NCBI GenBank assembly: GCA_963834515.1
Contig: CAWICB010000002.1
Coordinates: 930,001-994,000 of the forward strand
DNA length: 64,000 nt
DNA from: RYN-230 sp963834515
GTDB lineage: Bacteria; Actinomycetota; Actinomycetes; Streptosporangiales; Streptosporangiaceae
Direction of reading: 5' to 3'
A program made the translations under genes and the position numbers. The notes beneath the pieces were generated by a model. It saw only the letters and a program-made list of their open reading frames with translations. It was not told where the DNA came from and did no database searches. Below are positions 17,049 to 25,494 of the stretch, piece by piece. Every line of letters starts with the position of its first letter. Position 1 is the stretch's first letter.

Positions 17049-17150
17049 GCTGGCCGGTTCAGCTGGCCGGTTCAGCTGGCCGGTTCAGCTGGCCGGTTCA
17101 GCTGGCTGGGACTCCGGCCGGTTCAGCTGGCTGGGACTCCGGCCGGCGGG
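17049..17150. repeat. 13-bp and 25-bp tandem repeats at a convergent gene junction
   Basis: Four exact copies of GCTGGCCGGTTCA (17049-17100) are followed by two copies of a 25-bp unit beginning GCTGGCTGGGACTCC (17101-17150), the first ending in the same GGCCGGTTCA. The array begins right after the LuxR-gene stop and covers the last codons (GVPAS) of the convergent reductase gene. Confidence 0.9.
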
Positions 17151-18481
17151 CGGCCCGCCGTGACCTGGCTGTGCAGGTCCTTGAGCGCGGCCACATAGAT
17201 CTCCGAAAACGTGGGGAAAGGCTGGATGACATCGCGCAGCAGTGGTAGCGGCACCCGGGCCCGGATGGCCAGGGTGGCCTGCTGCAGCCATTCGCCGGCC
17301 TCCGGGCCGAGGGCAGAGGCGCCGGTCAGCCGGTCGCCGTCGCTGAGCAACGTCAGGAAGCCGTTGGACCGCGCGTAGTCATGGGTGTAGGTGGCCGTCT
17401 TGGCCACGTCGGACACCGGGACGGTGGCGCTGAACGGGGCCTCGGTGGCGCCCACCGAGGCCGCCTGCGGGTCGGTGTAGACCACGTCCGGGATGGCGTC
17501 GTAGTGAGCCTCGCGAGGCTCGCCGAGGATGTTCGCGGCCACCACCTCGCCCTGGTACTTGCCGACGTGGGTGAGCAGCCGTATCCCGGTGACGTCGCCG
17601 ATCGCCCACAGCTGCGGGCCGGCCCGCAGATTGCTGTCCACCGGGATGCCGTGCGGTCCGGCCGTGACGCCGACCGTGTCCAGGCCGGCGGGCAGCCGTG
17701 GCCGTCGGCCCGTGGCGGCGAGCAGGTGGTCGCCGCGCAGCTCGTGGCCGTTGTCCAGGACCAGCACGTACTCGTCGCCGTCCCGCCGGGCCGCGGTCGC
17801 GTGCGTGCCCAGGAACAGCTCGATGCCGTCGCCGCGCAGCACCTCACCCAGCGCCACGCCCAGCGGGGCGGGCTCACGGGCCAGCACATGGGCGGCCCCC
17901 TCGGCCAGCGCAACTTCGCCGCCCAGGCGGCGCACCGCCTGGGCCATCTCGGCGCCGACCGGCCCACCGCCGAGGATGACCAGGCGCCGCGGCACGGCCT
18001 TCATCCCGGTCACCTCGCGGTTGGTCCACACGCCGTCGAGCTCGCGCAGGCCCGGGACGCCCGGCACGACCGCATCCGAGCCGGTCGCCACCACGACGTG
18101 CCGGGCGGTGTAGCGGACGCCATTGACCTCGACCGCACCCGGCCCGGCCAGCCGGCCGGTGCCGCGTACCAAGTCGATGCCCTTGCCCGCCAGCCAGCGT
18201 TCCTGCCCGGCGTCGGAGTAGTTCCCGACCATATAGTCCCGGTAGGCCAGCGCGGCTGCGACGTCAACCTGCGCGGTAGCCGCCGCCTCGCGTGCGTCGT
18301 GCACTGCCTCACCGGGCCGCAGCAGGGTCTTGGACGGGATGCATGCGTAGTAGGAGCACTCGCCCCCGACCAGGCTCCGCTCGACGAGCGCCACCCGCAG
18401 GCCGCCGTCGGCCAGCTCACCCGCGCAGTGCTCACCGGGCGAGCCGCCGCCCAGCACGATGATGTCGTAGCCGTCGGTCAT
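17123..18481 (-). CDS. FAD-dependent pyridine nucleotide-disulfide oxidoreductase
   Basis: The protein has 452 residues. The FAD motif is IIVLGGGSPGEHCAGELA, the redox pair is GGECSYYACIPSK (Cys42 and Cys47), the NAD(P) motif is LVILGGGPVGAEMAQAVRRL and the second FAD motif is LWAIGDVTG. The fold is that of mercuric reductase or lipoamide dehydrogenase, but the C-terminal His-Glu dyad (normally HPTxSE) is FPTFSE, so the catalytic His is missing. This points away from a true lipoamide dehydrogenase. Related actinobacterial reductases have unknown electron acceptors. The start at 18481 overlaps a possible 20-codon upstream frame. Confidence 0.85.
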   Translation of the reverse strand: MTDGYDIIVLGGGSPGEHCAGELADGGLRVALVERSLVGGECSYYACIPSKTLLRPGEAVHDAREAAATAQVDVAAALAYRDYMVGNYSDAGQERWLAGKGIDLVRGTGRLAGPGAVEVNGVRYTARHVVVATGSDAVVPGVPGLRELDGVWTNREVTGMKAVPRRLVILGGGPVGAEMAQAVRRLGGEVALAEGAAHVLAREPAPLGVALGEVLRGDGIELFLGTHATAARRDGDEYVLVLDNGHELRGDHLLAATGRRPRLPAGLDTVGVTAGPHGIPVDSNLRAGPQLWAIGDVTGIRLLTHVGKYQGEVVAANILGEPREAHYDAIPDVVYTDPQAASVGATEAPFSATVPVSDVAKTATYTHDYARSNGFLTLLSDGDRLTGASALGPEAGEWLQQATLAIRARVPLPLLRDVIQPFPTFSEIYVAALKDLHSQVTAGRPPAGVPAS

Positions 18482-18540
18482 CTGCCCGCTCCGGGGCTGG
18501 CGTGCGCGGGGCGCTCGCCCGCCACGTGGGTCAGCTGCAT
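18478..18540 (-). other. Possible 20-codon upstream reading frame coupled to the reductase gene
   Basis: ATG at 18540 follows AGGGAGAGAG and opens a 20-residue frame (MQLTHVAGERPAHASPGAGR) whose TGA overlaps the reductase ATG (ATGA). It could be a leader peptide or chance. The reductase has its own GGAG about seven bases upstream of the start. Confidence 0.25.
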
Positions 18541-18560
18541 GGCTCTCTCCCTATTCCTGT

Positions 18561-18601
18561 GCTGGGCGATCCTGGTGCTGGGTGATCCTGGTGCTGGGCG
18601 G
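18561..18601. repeat. 16-bp tandem repeat
   Basis: GCTGGGCGATCCTGGT, then GCTGGGTGATCCTGGT, then a partial third copy, in the intergenic region upstream of the reductase gene. Confidence 0.7.
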
Positions 18602-18659
18602 CCGGAGCCGCGCTGGGTGGCCGGGGCCGCTAAGCCGACACTAACCGGCCCGGGCCCGG

Positions 18660-19103
18660 TCAGCGGCCGGGAAGGCGGGTGGTGACCTCCTGGACGTACC
18701 AGCTGTTCCCGTCCGGGTCGCTGAACGAGACGAACGAGCCGTAGCTCTTCCGCTCCGGCGCCGGGCCGAGTACCCGCGCGGTGCTGCCCGCGTGATGGAA
18801 TACCCCGCTCGCGTCGTGGAACACGTCGCTGGCCTGGGCCCCGTGCTGCGCAAGCTCGGCCCGGGCGGCGTCGATGTCGGTCACAACGAGCTGCAGGCCC
18901 TGCGCGGAGCCGGGCTCGGCCGAGGTGATGCCGGTGCCGAAGATGATCGAGCAGGCCGACCCGGGCGGGGTCAGCTGCACCACCCGGAAGTCCGGCCAGG
19001 AGGCGAAGTCGGCGTCCAGCCGCCAGCCGAGCGCTTGGTAGAACTCCTTGGCCTCGTCCACGTCGCCGACGGGTACCACCACGACCTCGAGCTTCATGTC
19101 CAT
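18660..19103 (-). CDS. VOC-family (glyoxalase/bleomycin-resistance fold) protein
   Basis: The protein has 147 residues and starts MDMKLEVVVVPVGDVDEAKEFYQ; a second ATG at 19097 is also possible. It follows the VOC pattern: GDVDEAKEFYQALGWRLDADF, FRVVQLTPPGSACSIIFG, GLQLVVTDIDAARAELAQHG and FSDPDGNSWYVQEV. Members are metal-dependent lyases, isomerases or dioxygenases, or binding proteins. The C-terminal Asp-Pro-Asp-Gly-Asn motif is typical of the superfamily and does not predict a substrate. It lies upstream of the reductase gene on the same strand, about 180 bp away. Confidence 0.8.
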   Translation of the reverse strand: MDMKLEVVVVPVGDVDEAKEFYQALGWRLDADFASWPDFRVVQLTPPGSACSIIFGTGITSAEPGSAQGLQLVVTDIDAARAELAQHGAQASDVFHDASGVFHHAGSTARVLGPAPERKSYGSFVSFSDPDGNSWYVQEVTTRLPGR

Positions 19104-19216
19104 CCAGGGCTCCCGTCCTGCGTTGCCGGTGTGCGGCTCCGGTGCTGGTGCTGCCAGGCAAGTCCTGGCTCTACGATCGCGTCCGCGGGCCCCCGCTCGC
19201 GCCCGTGAAACACCCG

Positions 19217-19254
19217 GGCCGGGGCCCCTGGCCCGGTGACCAGGGGCCCCGGCC
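19217..19254. terminator. Strong hairpin, probable terminator
   Basis: A perfect 15-bp stem (GGCCGGGGCCCCTGG, with exact complement at 19240-19254) encloses an 8-base loop. It lies 22 bp beyond the 3' end of the minus-strand ABC-2 fragment. There is no T-tract, as is common in actinobacteria. Confidence 0.65.
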
Positions 19255-19275
19255 GTGTGCGGTGGGGCGCTGGGG

Positions 19276-19542
19276 TCAGACGGACTTCTGGTAGGCGCGG
19301 AAGGTAAGCACCGACAGAGCCGTCACCGCGGCGGCCAGGGCCAGCAGGCCCCGGCCCTGGGCCAGCACCCGGCCCCAGCCCGGGCTGGGGCTCATCGCCG
19401 CCCGCCCTGCCTCCAGCGCCCAGTTGACCGGGTTGCAGTCGGCCACGATCCGCATCCAGTGCGGCATCAGGTCCGGGGCCATGAATGCGGACGACAGGAA
19501 CGTCAGCCGGCCGCGCAGCGGCAGCCCGGGGAAGCGGTCCAT
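19276..19542 (-). pseudogene. ABC-2 type transporter permease, C-terminal remnant
   Basis: About 88 residues remain. LTFLSSAFMAPDLMPHWMRIVADCNPVNWALEAGR, followed by a last transmembrane helix (LLALAAAVTALSVLTFRAYQKSV), is the C-terminal signature of ABC-2 permeases of drug/polyketide exporters. The five preceding membrane segments and any ATPase gene are absent. Upstream, 26 bp away, is an unrelated gene, so this is a deletion remnant. Confidence 0.7.
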
Positions 19543-19567
19543 GATGCCGCGGTCCCGGAGCCGGTTC

Positions 19568-20701
19568 TCAGCCCGGGCGGCCGTCAGTCGGCCGGCTGGG
19601 CAGGCCCAGGAAGCGGGTCACGTCAGCCGCGTCGGACGCCAGCCCGGCGCGGTCTGCGGCGGTCAGGTCGTCCAGTTCGGTCAGCACCACCCGGCCACCG
19701 GGCAGGCCCCAGGTGCCGACGGCCCGGCCACGCACCATGGCGAACGGGCGGAACATGCCGCCCTGCACGATGACCCGTTCATGCCGGCCGAGCACCGCGG
19801 CCCGGGACTGCCAGCCGTGCAGCAGCGGGTCGAACGCGCCCAGCAGCCGTGCGGGGGGCAGCTCCGGTGGCGGCAGTTCGGGTGGCGGCAGTTCGGGTGG
19901 CACCGCACCGTCCGCTGGGCCGTCCACGCCCCCGGCCAGGCTGATCAGGCCGTCGTCCCGCTGGGCCAGCCCGGCCGCGATACTGGCCAGCCCGCGCCTG
20001 GTGTCGCGCAGCGGCAGACCCGACCACTTGGCCAGGTCGCGCTCGGTGGCGGGCCCGTGGCCAGCCAGGTAGCGGCGGGCCAGCCAGCCCAGCGCGGCGT
20101 CCCGGTCCAGCGCGGCCGGTGCGCCTACCCAGTCCCGGGCCAGCACGTAAGCCTGCTCCCGGCCCGCCACCGGGCCGCGGACCGAGATGCCGCGCAGCCC
20201 GGCCAGGTACAGCAGGAACACCAGCGCCTGCCCGGCGGTGGGCAGCCCGGCCGCACTGAGCCGGTCACCGAGCTGGGCCCGGGTGAGCGGGCCATCGTCG
20301 GTCAGCGCGCGCTCGATGATCGCCGTGCCACGCTCGGCCTGGCCAGGCTGGATGCCTTCCTGGGCCAGCCGCCGTGCGCAGACGGCGTGCAACGGCGGGG
20401 TGGTGAGCTGATGCAGCGGCCAGTAATCCGCACTGCGCACCAGGTGCAGCGTGCCCCGGTTCAGCCAGCCGATCACCAGCGTGCGGTCCACCGTTAGCGC
20501 CCGGTCCACGTCCGCGGCGGTCAGGCCGGTACTGCGTGCCCGGATGGCCAGCCGGGCGCCCCGTGGGTCCTGTCCCTGGATGGCCAGCAGGCGGCCGGCC
20601 ACCGCCTCGGCCGTTCGCGCGGGCGGGCCGGACAGCAGCTGGGCCGCGCTGCGTTCGGCCAGCAGCCGGCCCTGCGCCGGGGGAGCCGCCGAGTTCATCA
20701 T
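19568..20701 (-). CDS. Winged-helix DNA-binding protein (HTH_42/AlkZ-like family)
   Basis: The protein has 377 residues from the first of two adjacent ATG codons. Characteristic segments are AGRLLAIQGQDPRGARLAIRARS near the N-terminus, TLVIGWLNRGTLHLVRSADYWPLHQLT, then LARRYLAGHGPATERDLAKWSGLP and ARLLGAFDPLLHGWQSRAAVLG. The Gln-x-Gln-Asp element occupies the position of the catalytic motif of AlkZ/YcaQ DNA glycosylases, which unhook interstrand crosslinks; most actinobacterial members are untested. A short proline repeat (three PPELPP-like units) sits near residue 285. It is divergent from the GNAT gene. Confidence 0.75.
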   Translation of the reverse strand: MMNSAAPPAQGRLLAERSAAQLLSGPPARTAEAVAGRLLAIQGQDPRGARLAIRARSTGLTAADVDRALTVDRTLVIGWLNRGTLHLVRSADYWPLHQLTTPPLHAVCARRLAQEGIQPGQAERGTAIIERALTDDGPLTRAQLGDRLSAAGLPTAGQALVFLLYLAGLRGISVRGPVAGREQAYVLARDWVGAPAALDRDAALGWLARRYLAGHGPATERDLAKWSGLPLRDTRRGLASIAAGLAQRDDGLISLAGGVDGPADGAVPPELPPPELPPPELPPARLLGAFDPLLHGWQSRAAVLGRHERVIVQGGMFRPFAMVRGRAVGTWGLPGGRVVLTELDDLTAADRAGLASDAADVTRFLGLPSRPTDGRPG

Positions 20702-20816
20702 CTGACGATCGTGCCACCCGGCACCGCGTCGGTGCCTGGTGCTGGGCTGGTCGGTGCCCGGTGCCGGGCTGGTGGCCGGTACCAGGACCAACTGCCGGTT
20801 GGGGGAGGATAACGGT

Positions 20817-21335
20817 ATGGCTGCCCCAGACGCCCCGATTGAGGTCCGGATGGCCCGAGCGGCCGACGAGGCACAACTGGCCCGGCTGGACCGGGTGGCG
20901 TGGTCGCCGCAGAGCGGATTCCCATCGGTCGCCCGCCATGTCGGCGATCTCTTCTTCACCGCCGGGAGCCCGCCGCAGGCCCACCTGGTCGGCACGATCG
21001 AGGGGGCCGTGGTCGGCTACATCAGGCTGGCCGCCCCCTCCCCACTGCCGGAAGAGGCGCACGTGCTCGCGGTGCACGGGCTGGCGGTGGCACCGGAGGC
21101 GAGGCGGTGCGGGGTGGCAACCGCGCTGCTCGCCGCGGCCGAGCGGCGAGCCAGGGAACGCGGCGCGCGCAAGCTGAGCCTGCGCGTGCTGAGCACCAAC
21201 CCGGGGGCCATCCGGCTCTACACCCAGTTCGGTTTCCAGCAGGAGGGACGGCTGCTCGGCGAGTTCCTCATCGAGGGCTGCTACGTGGACGACGTGCTGC
21301 TGAGCAAGTACCTGGCCGACGGGGTGGCCAGCTGA
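20817..21335 (+). CDS. GNAT-family N-acetyltransferase
   Basis: The protein has 172 residues from ATG 20817, with GGGGGAGG ten bases upstream. It shows the GNAT core: EVRMARAADEAQLARL, LVGTIEGAVVGYIRLAAPSP, the acetyl-CoA loop VHGLAVAPEARRCGVATALLAAAERRARERGARKLSL, and LRVLSTNPGAIRLYTQFGFQQEGRL. The pattern VAPEARRCGVA corresponds to the Q/R-x-x-G-x-G/A pyrophosphate loop. The acceptor is unknown. Confidence 0.9.
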   Translation: MAAPDAPIEVRMARAADEAQLARLDRVAWSPQSGFPSVARHVGDLFFTAGSPPQAHLVGTIEGAVVGYIRLAAPSPLPEEAHVLAVHGLAVAPEARRCGVATALLAAAERRARERGARKLSLRVLSTNPGAIRLYTQFGFQQEGRLLGEFLIEGCYVDDVLLSKYLADGVAS

Positions 21336-21730
21336 CCGGCGGCGCTGTGCCACGCGCTGGACCGGGCCGGCCCCGGAACGCGCCCCGCGGCTCACCACCC
21401 GGGCGGTGGCGCTGCGCTCGCGGCCACTCTTCACGGGCCTGGTCCGCCAGGACCGGGACAAAACAGGCATCTACTGCACCGTTCGCGTGCAAAGTGAGAT
21501 CGGGCCGGTCCGGGCTACCTGGTGCCGGTGCCGGTGTGGCTCACGGGATCGATGCGATCAACGGGCCCACGTCACGCTGCCGGTATCCGCGCCAGACCGC
21601 GCTAAGTCACCGGCGTCGGCCACAAGCACCAATTGCCACCACTAAAGAAGGGGAATTGTAATTCACCGCCCCTTTCATAAATTTTTCATTTTGTGATACG
21701 CTTTCAATAAAGTCGGCTATTGTCCGCTGC
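21336..21730. other. Intergenic region with an A/T-rich promoter-like segment
   Basis: The 395-bp gap has no supported gene. From about 21640 to 21720 base composition changes sharply to A/T-rich, including GAATT-GT-AATTC and runs of T around 21675-21695. This probably holds the promoter of the methyltransferase gene that starts at 21731. Confidence 0.4.
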
Positions 21731-22587
21731 GTGCAAAAACAACCTCAGCCGAGCCAGACCGCAGTCACCGCGGCGGCTGCCCGGGCCGCCCACCTGATCG
21801 TGGATCAGGCACCGGCAATCTTCGAGGACCGGCTGGCCGCAGCCATGCTCGGCGAGCACGCTGAGGAATTCATCAGCTATCACCGGCGGCACGGCGAGCA
21901 CCCGGTGCTGTCCGCCGCCCGGGCCCAGGTGACCTGCCGGAGCCGGTACACCGAAAACCGCCTGGCGGACGCCGTGACCCGGGGCACCACCCAGTACGTG
22001 ATCCTCGGCGCCGGCCTGGACTCGTTCGCCTACCGGTCGGCGCTGGCCGGGGCCATCCGGGTCTTCGAGGTCCACCACCCGGCCACCCAGGACTGCAAGC
22101 GCGTCCGGCTGTCCGCGGCGGGGATACCGGTACCGGGCACCGCCGTCTTCGTGCCTGCCGACTTCGAGCACGGCTCGCTGGTCGGGCGGCTGCGCGCGGC
22201 TGGCTTCGACCCCGGCCCGCGCTGGTCAGCTGGCTCGGCGTCACCATGTACCTGACCCGGCCCGCGATCGGCCAGACGCTGGCTGAGATCGGCGGGCTCG
22301 CCGCGGGTACCGAGCTGATCACCGACTACATGCTGCCGCCTGGGTTGCGGGACGCCGCCGGGGACAGCTATGCCGGCCTGGTCGGCCCGGCCGTGGCCCA
22401 GCGCGGCGAGCCGTGGCTGACCTGCCTGGCCCCGGACGAGATGTCGGCCCTGCTGGCCAGCCGCGGCTTCGGGATGGCCCGGCACGTCAGCCAGCGGGAC
22501 TCGGTTAGCGCGGCACTGTGGGACCGGTCCGATACGCTCCACCCGATCAGCCTGTCCATGCTGGCCCACGGCACCGTGCTGCCCTGA
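21731..22587 (+). CDS. SAM-dependent methyltransferase, leucine carboxyl methyltransferase-like (PPM family), frameshifted
   Basis: The start is GTG 21731. The N-terminal half has ARAAHLIVDQAPAIFEDRLA, ARAQVTCRSRYTENRLADAV and TQYVILGAGLDSFAYRSAL, then IRVFEVHHPATQDCKR. This is the actinobacterial putative methyltransferase pattern, in which VILGAGLDSFAYR binds SAM. One base is missing near 22215-22225 (a C/G run); the second half continues as ALVSWLGVTMYLTRPAIGQTL, ITDYMLPPGL and LLASRGFGMARHV. The whole protein would have about 285 residues. Substrates of this large actinobacterial family are mostly unknown. Confidence 0.85.
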
Positions 22588-22691
22588 TGGGCCCGGCCCG
22601 CGGCACCGCCCCGGGGCACCGCCCACAGCACCGCCCGGCGGCACCATGCGGCCCGGGCGGCCCGCGCGGCCCGCCCGCGTACAGTCGGGAC

Positions 22692-23789
22692 ATGCCGGAA
22701 ATCCACCTCGCCCGGCGGCGCCGCCTGCAGCCCATGGTGGCCGCGCTCGGCGCCGACGCCGCGCTGATCACCAGCCTGCCCAACGTGCGCTACCTGACCG
22801 GGCTGGCCAGCTCTAATGCCGCCCTGCTGCTGCCGGCGTCGGGCGAGCTGGCCGTGCTGGCCACCGACTCCAGGTACGCCGGGGCGGCCCAGCGCGACTG
22901 CCCGGACGTGGAACTGCGCACCGACCGGTTCATCGAGCCCCTGCTCGCCCGGCTGGCAGCCGAACGCCAGCAAGCCCGGCTGGCATTCGAAGCACACGAG
23001 ATGACCGTGGAACGGCACGAGGCCCTCACCGCCGCGGCGCCCAGCCTGGACCTGGTGCCGCTGGGCCGGGCGGTGGAGCAGCTGCGGATGGTCAAGGACG
23101 AGGCGGAGATCGCCCTGCTGGCCGAGGCGTGCGCCATCACCTCACGGGCGTTCGATGACATCGTGGGCCGCATCCGGCCTGGGCTGACCGAGCGGGACCT
23201 GGCCACCCTCCTCGAACGCACCATGACCGACCTCGGTGCCGAACGCCCCGCGTTCGAAACCATCGTGGCCAGCGGGCCGAACGGCGCCATCCCGCACCAC
23301 GTGCCGGCCGGCCGCGAGCTGGCCGCCGGTGACCTGATCACCATCGACTGCGGGGCCCGGTACGCCGGCTACCACGCGGACATGACCCGGACCGTCGCGC
23401 TCGGGCCGCCCGCGGACTGGCAGCGCGACGTGTACGCCCTGGTGGCCGCGGCCCAGCAGGCCGGCATCGAGGCGGCCGTGCCGGACGCGGACGTGGCCCA
23501 GGTGGATGGCGCGGCCCGGGACGTGATCAGCCAGGCCGGCCACGGCGACCATTTCACCCACGGTCTCGGGCATGGCGTGGGCCTGGAGATCCATGAGGCG
23601 CCGATCATGGGGTACGGGCGCACGGGTACACTCGGGGACCGGGTCCCCATTACCGTCGAGCCGGGCATCTACCTGCCGGGGCAAGGCGGCGTCAGGATCG
23701 AGGACACCCTGGTGGTGCGCGCCGTGGCGGGGACGGCGGCATTGCAGGAGCTTCTCACCACTACCACCCGGGAACTGCTCGTCCTGTAA
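22692..23789 (+). CDS. pepP: Xaa-Pro aminopeptidase, M24 family
   Basis: The protein has 365 residues from ATG 22692. The N-terminal creatinase-like domain includes LITSLPNVRYLTGLASSNAALLL. The pita-bread metallopeptidase domain includes PAFETIVASGPNGAIPHHVP, DLITIDCGARYAGYHADMTRT with two Asp ligands, FTHGLGHGVGLEIHEAP with the His ligand, and PITVEPGIYLPGQGGVRIEDTLVV with two Glu ligands. All five metal ligands are present. It removes N-terminal residues preceding proline. It lies just upstream of efp, as in other actinobacteria. Confidence 0.92.
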   Translation: MPEIHLARRRRLQPMVAALGADAALITSLPNVRYLTGLASSNAALLLPASGELAVLATDSRYAGAAQRDCPDVELRTDRFIEPLLARLAAERQQARLAFEAHEMTVERHEALTAAAPSLDLVPLGRAVEQLRMVKDEAEIALLAEACAITSRAFDDIVGRIRPGLTERDLATLLERTMTDLGAERPAFETIVASGPNGAIPHHVPAGRELAAGDLITIDCGARYAGYHADMTRTVALGPPADWQRDVYALVAAAQQAGIEAAVPDADVAQVDGAARDVISQAGHGDHFTHGLGHGVGLEIHEAPIMGYGRTGTLGDRVPITVEPGIYLPGQGGVRIEDTLVVRAVAGTAALQELLTTTTRELLVL

Positions 23790-23829
23790 CCGGCAGGCGG
23801 GCCTACCCGTACGCAGGAGATACGCAGAC

Positions 23830-24387
23830 GTGGCCACCACAAACGACTTCAAGAACGGCATGACGCTGAACATCGACGGCCAGCTCTGGACGGTCGTCGA
23901 CTTCCAGCACGTCAAGCCGGGCAAGGGCGGCGCCTTTGTCCGCTCCAAGCTGAAGAACGTGCTGTCCGGGAAGGTCGTGGACCGCACGTTCAACGCCGGG
24001 GTCAAGGTCGACGTGGCCAACGTCGACCGGCGTGAGATGCAGTACCTCTACCGCGAGGGCGACGACTTCGTCTTCATGGACACCCAGGACTACGACCAGC
24101 CGCACATCCCCCGGGACACGGTCGGCGACGCCGCGGACTACCTGCTCGAGGAGCAGACCGCGGTGGTGGCGTTCAACGACGGCACGCCACTGTACGTCGA
24201 GCTGCCCGCCTCGGTGGAGCTGACCGTGAGCCAGACCGACCCGGGCGTGCAGGGTGACCGGTCCACCGGCGGCACCAAGCCCGCCACGCTGCAGACCGGC
24301 GCGCAGATCCAGGTGCCGCTGTTCATCACGACCGGGGAAAAGGTCAAGGTGGACACCCGCACGGGTGACTACCTCGGCCGGGCATGA
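23830..24387 (+). CDS. efp: Elongation factor P
   Basis: The protein has 185 residues from GTG 23830, the usual length. It begins VATTNDFKNGMTLNIDGQLW and has the domain I loop HVKPGKGGAFVRSKLKN with the conserved Lys at the ribosome-facing tip, then YLYREGDDFVFMD and two further beta domains ending VKVDTRTGDYLGRA. EF-P relieves ribosome stalling at polyproline, which suits the proline-rich proteins encoded here (FtsL, FtsZ linker, FtsI N-terminus). It sits between pepP and nusB. Confidence 0.97.
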   Translation: MATTNDFKNGMTLNIDGQLWTVVDFQHVKPGKGGAFVRSKLKNVLSGKVVDRTFNAGVKVDVANVDRREMQYLYREGDDFVFMDTQDYDQPHIPRDTVGDAADYLLEEQTAVVAFNDGTPLYVELPASVELTVSQTDPGVQGDRSTGGTKPATLQTGAQIQVPLFITTGEKVKVDTRTGDYLGRA

Positions 24388-24411
24388 CCCGGCCGCCCGC
24401 GGGCCAGCTCT

Positions 24412-24822
24412 GTGCCCGCGCGTAGCAAGGCCCGCAAGCGGGCCCTTGACATCCTGTTCGAGGCCGAGGTGCGCGGCGAGCCCGTGCTGGACATGCTCGA
24501 GCAGCGCATCATCGCGGCCAGCCCGCCGGTCAGCGAGTACGCGGCCGAACTGGTCCGCGGCGTGCAGGCGCACCGCGAGCGGATCGACGAACTGCTGGCC
24601 GAGCACGCCGAAGGCTGGACCCTGGACCGGATGCCGGTGGTGGACCGCAACGTGCTGCGCATCGGCCTCTACGAACTGCTCTGGGCGGACGATGTGCCGG
24701 ACGCAGTGGCCATCAGCGAAGCGGTGCTGCTGGCCCGCGACCTGTCCACCGACGCGTCTCCCACGTTCGTGAACGGGCTGCTCGGCCGGCTGCTTGAGCT
24801 GAAGCCAACGCTCAGCGTCTGA
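24412..24822 (+). CDS. nusB: Transcription antitermination protein NusB
   Basis: The protein has 136 residues from GTG 24412, all-helical. Signatures are RSKARKRALDILFEAEVRGE, VRGVQAHRERIDELLAEHAEGW, RMPVVDRNVLRIGLYELLW, VAISEAVLLARDLSTDASPTFVNGLLGRL. NusB binds NusE (S10) and boxA RNA during rRNA transcription. It is 24 bp downstream of efp, so the two are co-transcribed. Confidence 0.95.
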   Translation: MPARSKARKRALDILFEAEVRGEPVLDMLEQRIIAASPPVSEYAAELVRGVQAHRERIDELLAEHAEGWTLDRMPVVDRNVLRIGLYELLWADDVPDAVAISEAVLLARDLSTDASPTFVNGLLGRLLELKPTLSV

Positions 24823-24858
24823 GCCGGGCCCGCACGGCCTTTCCTTGCTTAACGCCAC

Positions 24859-25494
24859 TCAGGCGGCAGCGAACCTGACCTGCAGGCCGTGCTTGCGCAG
24901 GACTGACCAGAACCAGACCACCGAGGCGCCGATACCCGCCACCGTCAGGCCGATCGTGGCTACGGTCGAGAGCAGCATGAACATGCTGGCCGTCTCGGTC
25001 ACCATCATCACGCCCAGGCCGGCGGTCAGGACCAGGAAGATGCCGGACCAGAGCCAGGTCGCGCCCTGGAAGAAGCGGTGCAGCCCGGCGTGGTGGGCCG
25101 GGTGGCGCAGCGCCACCACCTCCGCGGCCAGCTTGGCCACGATCGGGTTCGGGCCGCGGGCGGTCCGGGCGAACAGGAAGAACATGATCAGGTAGCCGAG
25201 CGGGAACTGGAGCAGGAAGATCCACAGTTCGCCGGTGGCCAGGACCACTACGGTCTGCAGGGTGAGCACGATGGCCGAGAGAGTCAGCAGGCTGGGCACC
25301 GAACCCGAAACGATCTTGCGGACCAGCGCGGTGACCCAGATCGCTGCGGTCCCGGCCAGCAGCCCGATGGTCTGGCCGCCGAGCCAGGCGCCGAGGGCGT
25401 AGGCCGCGAGGGGGAGAGCAACGGACTCAGTCAGGCTCAGCCCGGTGCAGCGGAGCAACCGCAACGGCCGGGGAAGCTCGAGGTGCTCGACCAT
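24859..25494 (-). CDS. Multi-pass membrane protein of unknown function
   Basis: The protein has about 211 residues from the ATG at 25494; a second ATG at 25524 adds ten residues, and neither has a clear ribosome-binding site. Six hydrophobic helices are visible: SVALPLAAYALGAWLGG, GLLAGTAAIWVTALV, LLTLSAIVLTLQTVVVLA, LLQFPLGYLIMFFLFA, WLWSGIFLVLTAGLGVMMV and LLSTVATIGLTVAGIGASVVW. The loop FARTARGPNPIVAKLAAEVVAL is hydrophilic. The layout recalls VC0807-like membrane proteins, but I would not name it. It is convergent with nusB. Confidence 0.6.
   Translation of the reverse strand: MVEHLELPRPLRLLRCTGLSLTESVALPLAAYALGAWLGGQTIGLLAGTAAIWVTALVRKIVSGSVPSLLTLSAIVLTLQTVVVLATGELWIFLLQFPLGYLIMFFLFARTARGPNPIVAKLAAEVVALRHPAHHAGLHRFFQGATWLWSGIFLVLTAGLGVMMVTETASMFMLLSTVATIGLTVAGIGASVVWFWSVLRKHGLQVRFAAA

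Noticed and set aside
10161..20701. Secondary-metabolite or defence cluster around the LuxR-type regulator
   Set aside because: Neighbouring genes are common single enzymes on both strands, with no core biosynthetic gene, nuclease, reverse transcriptase or toxin-antitoxin pair.
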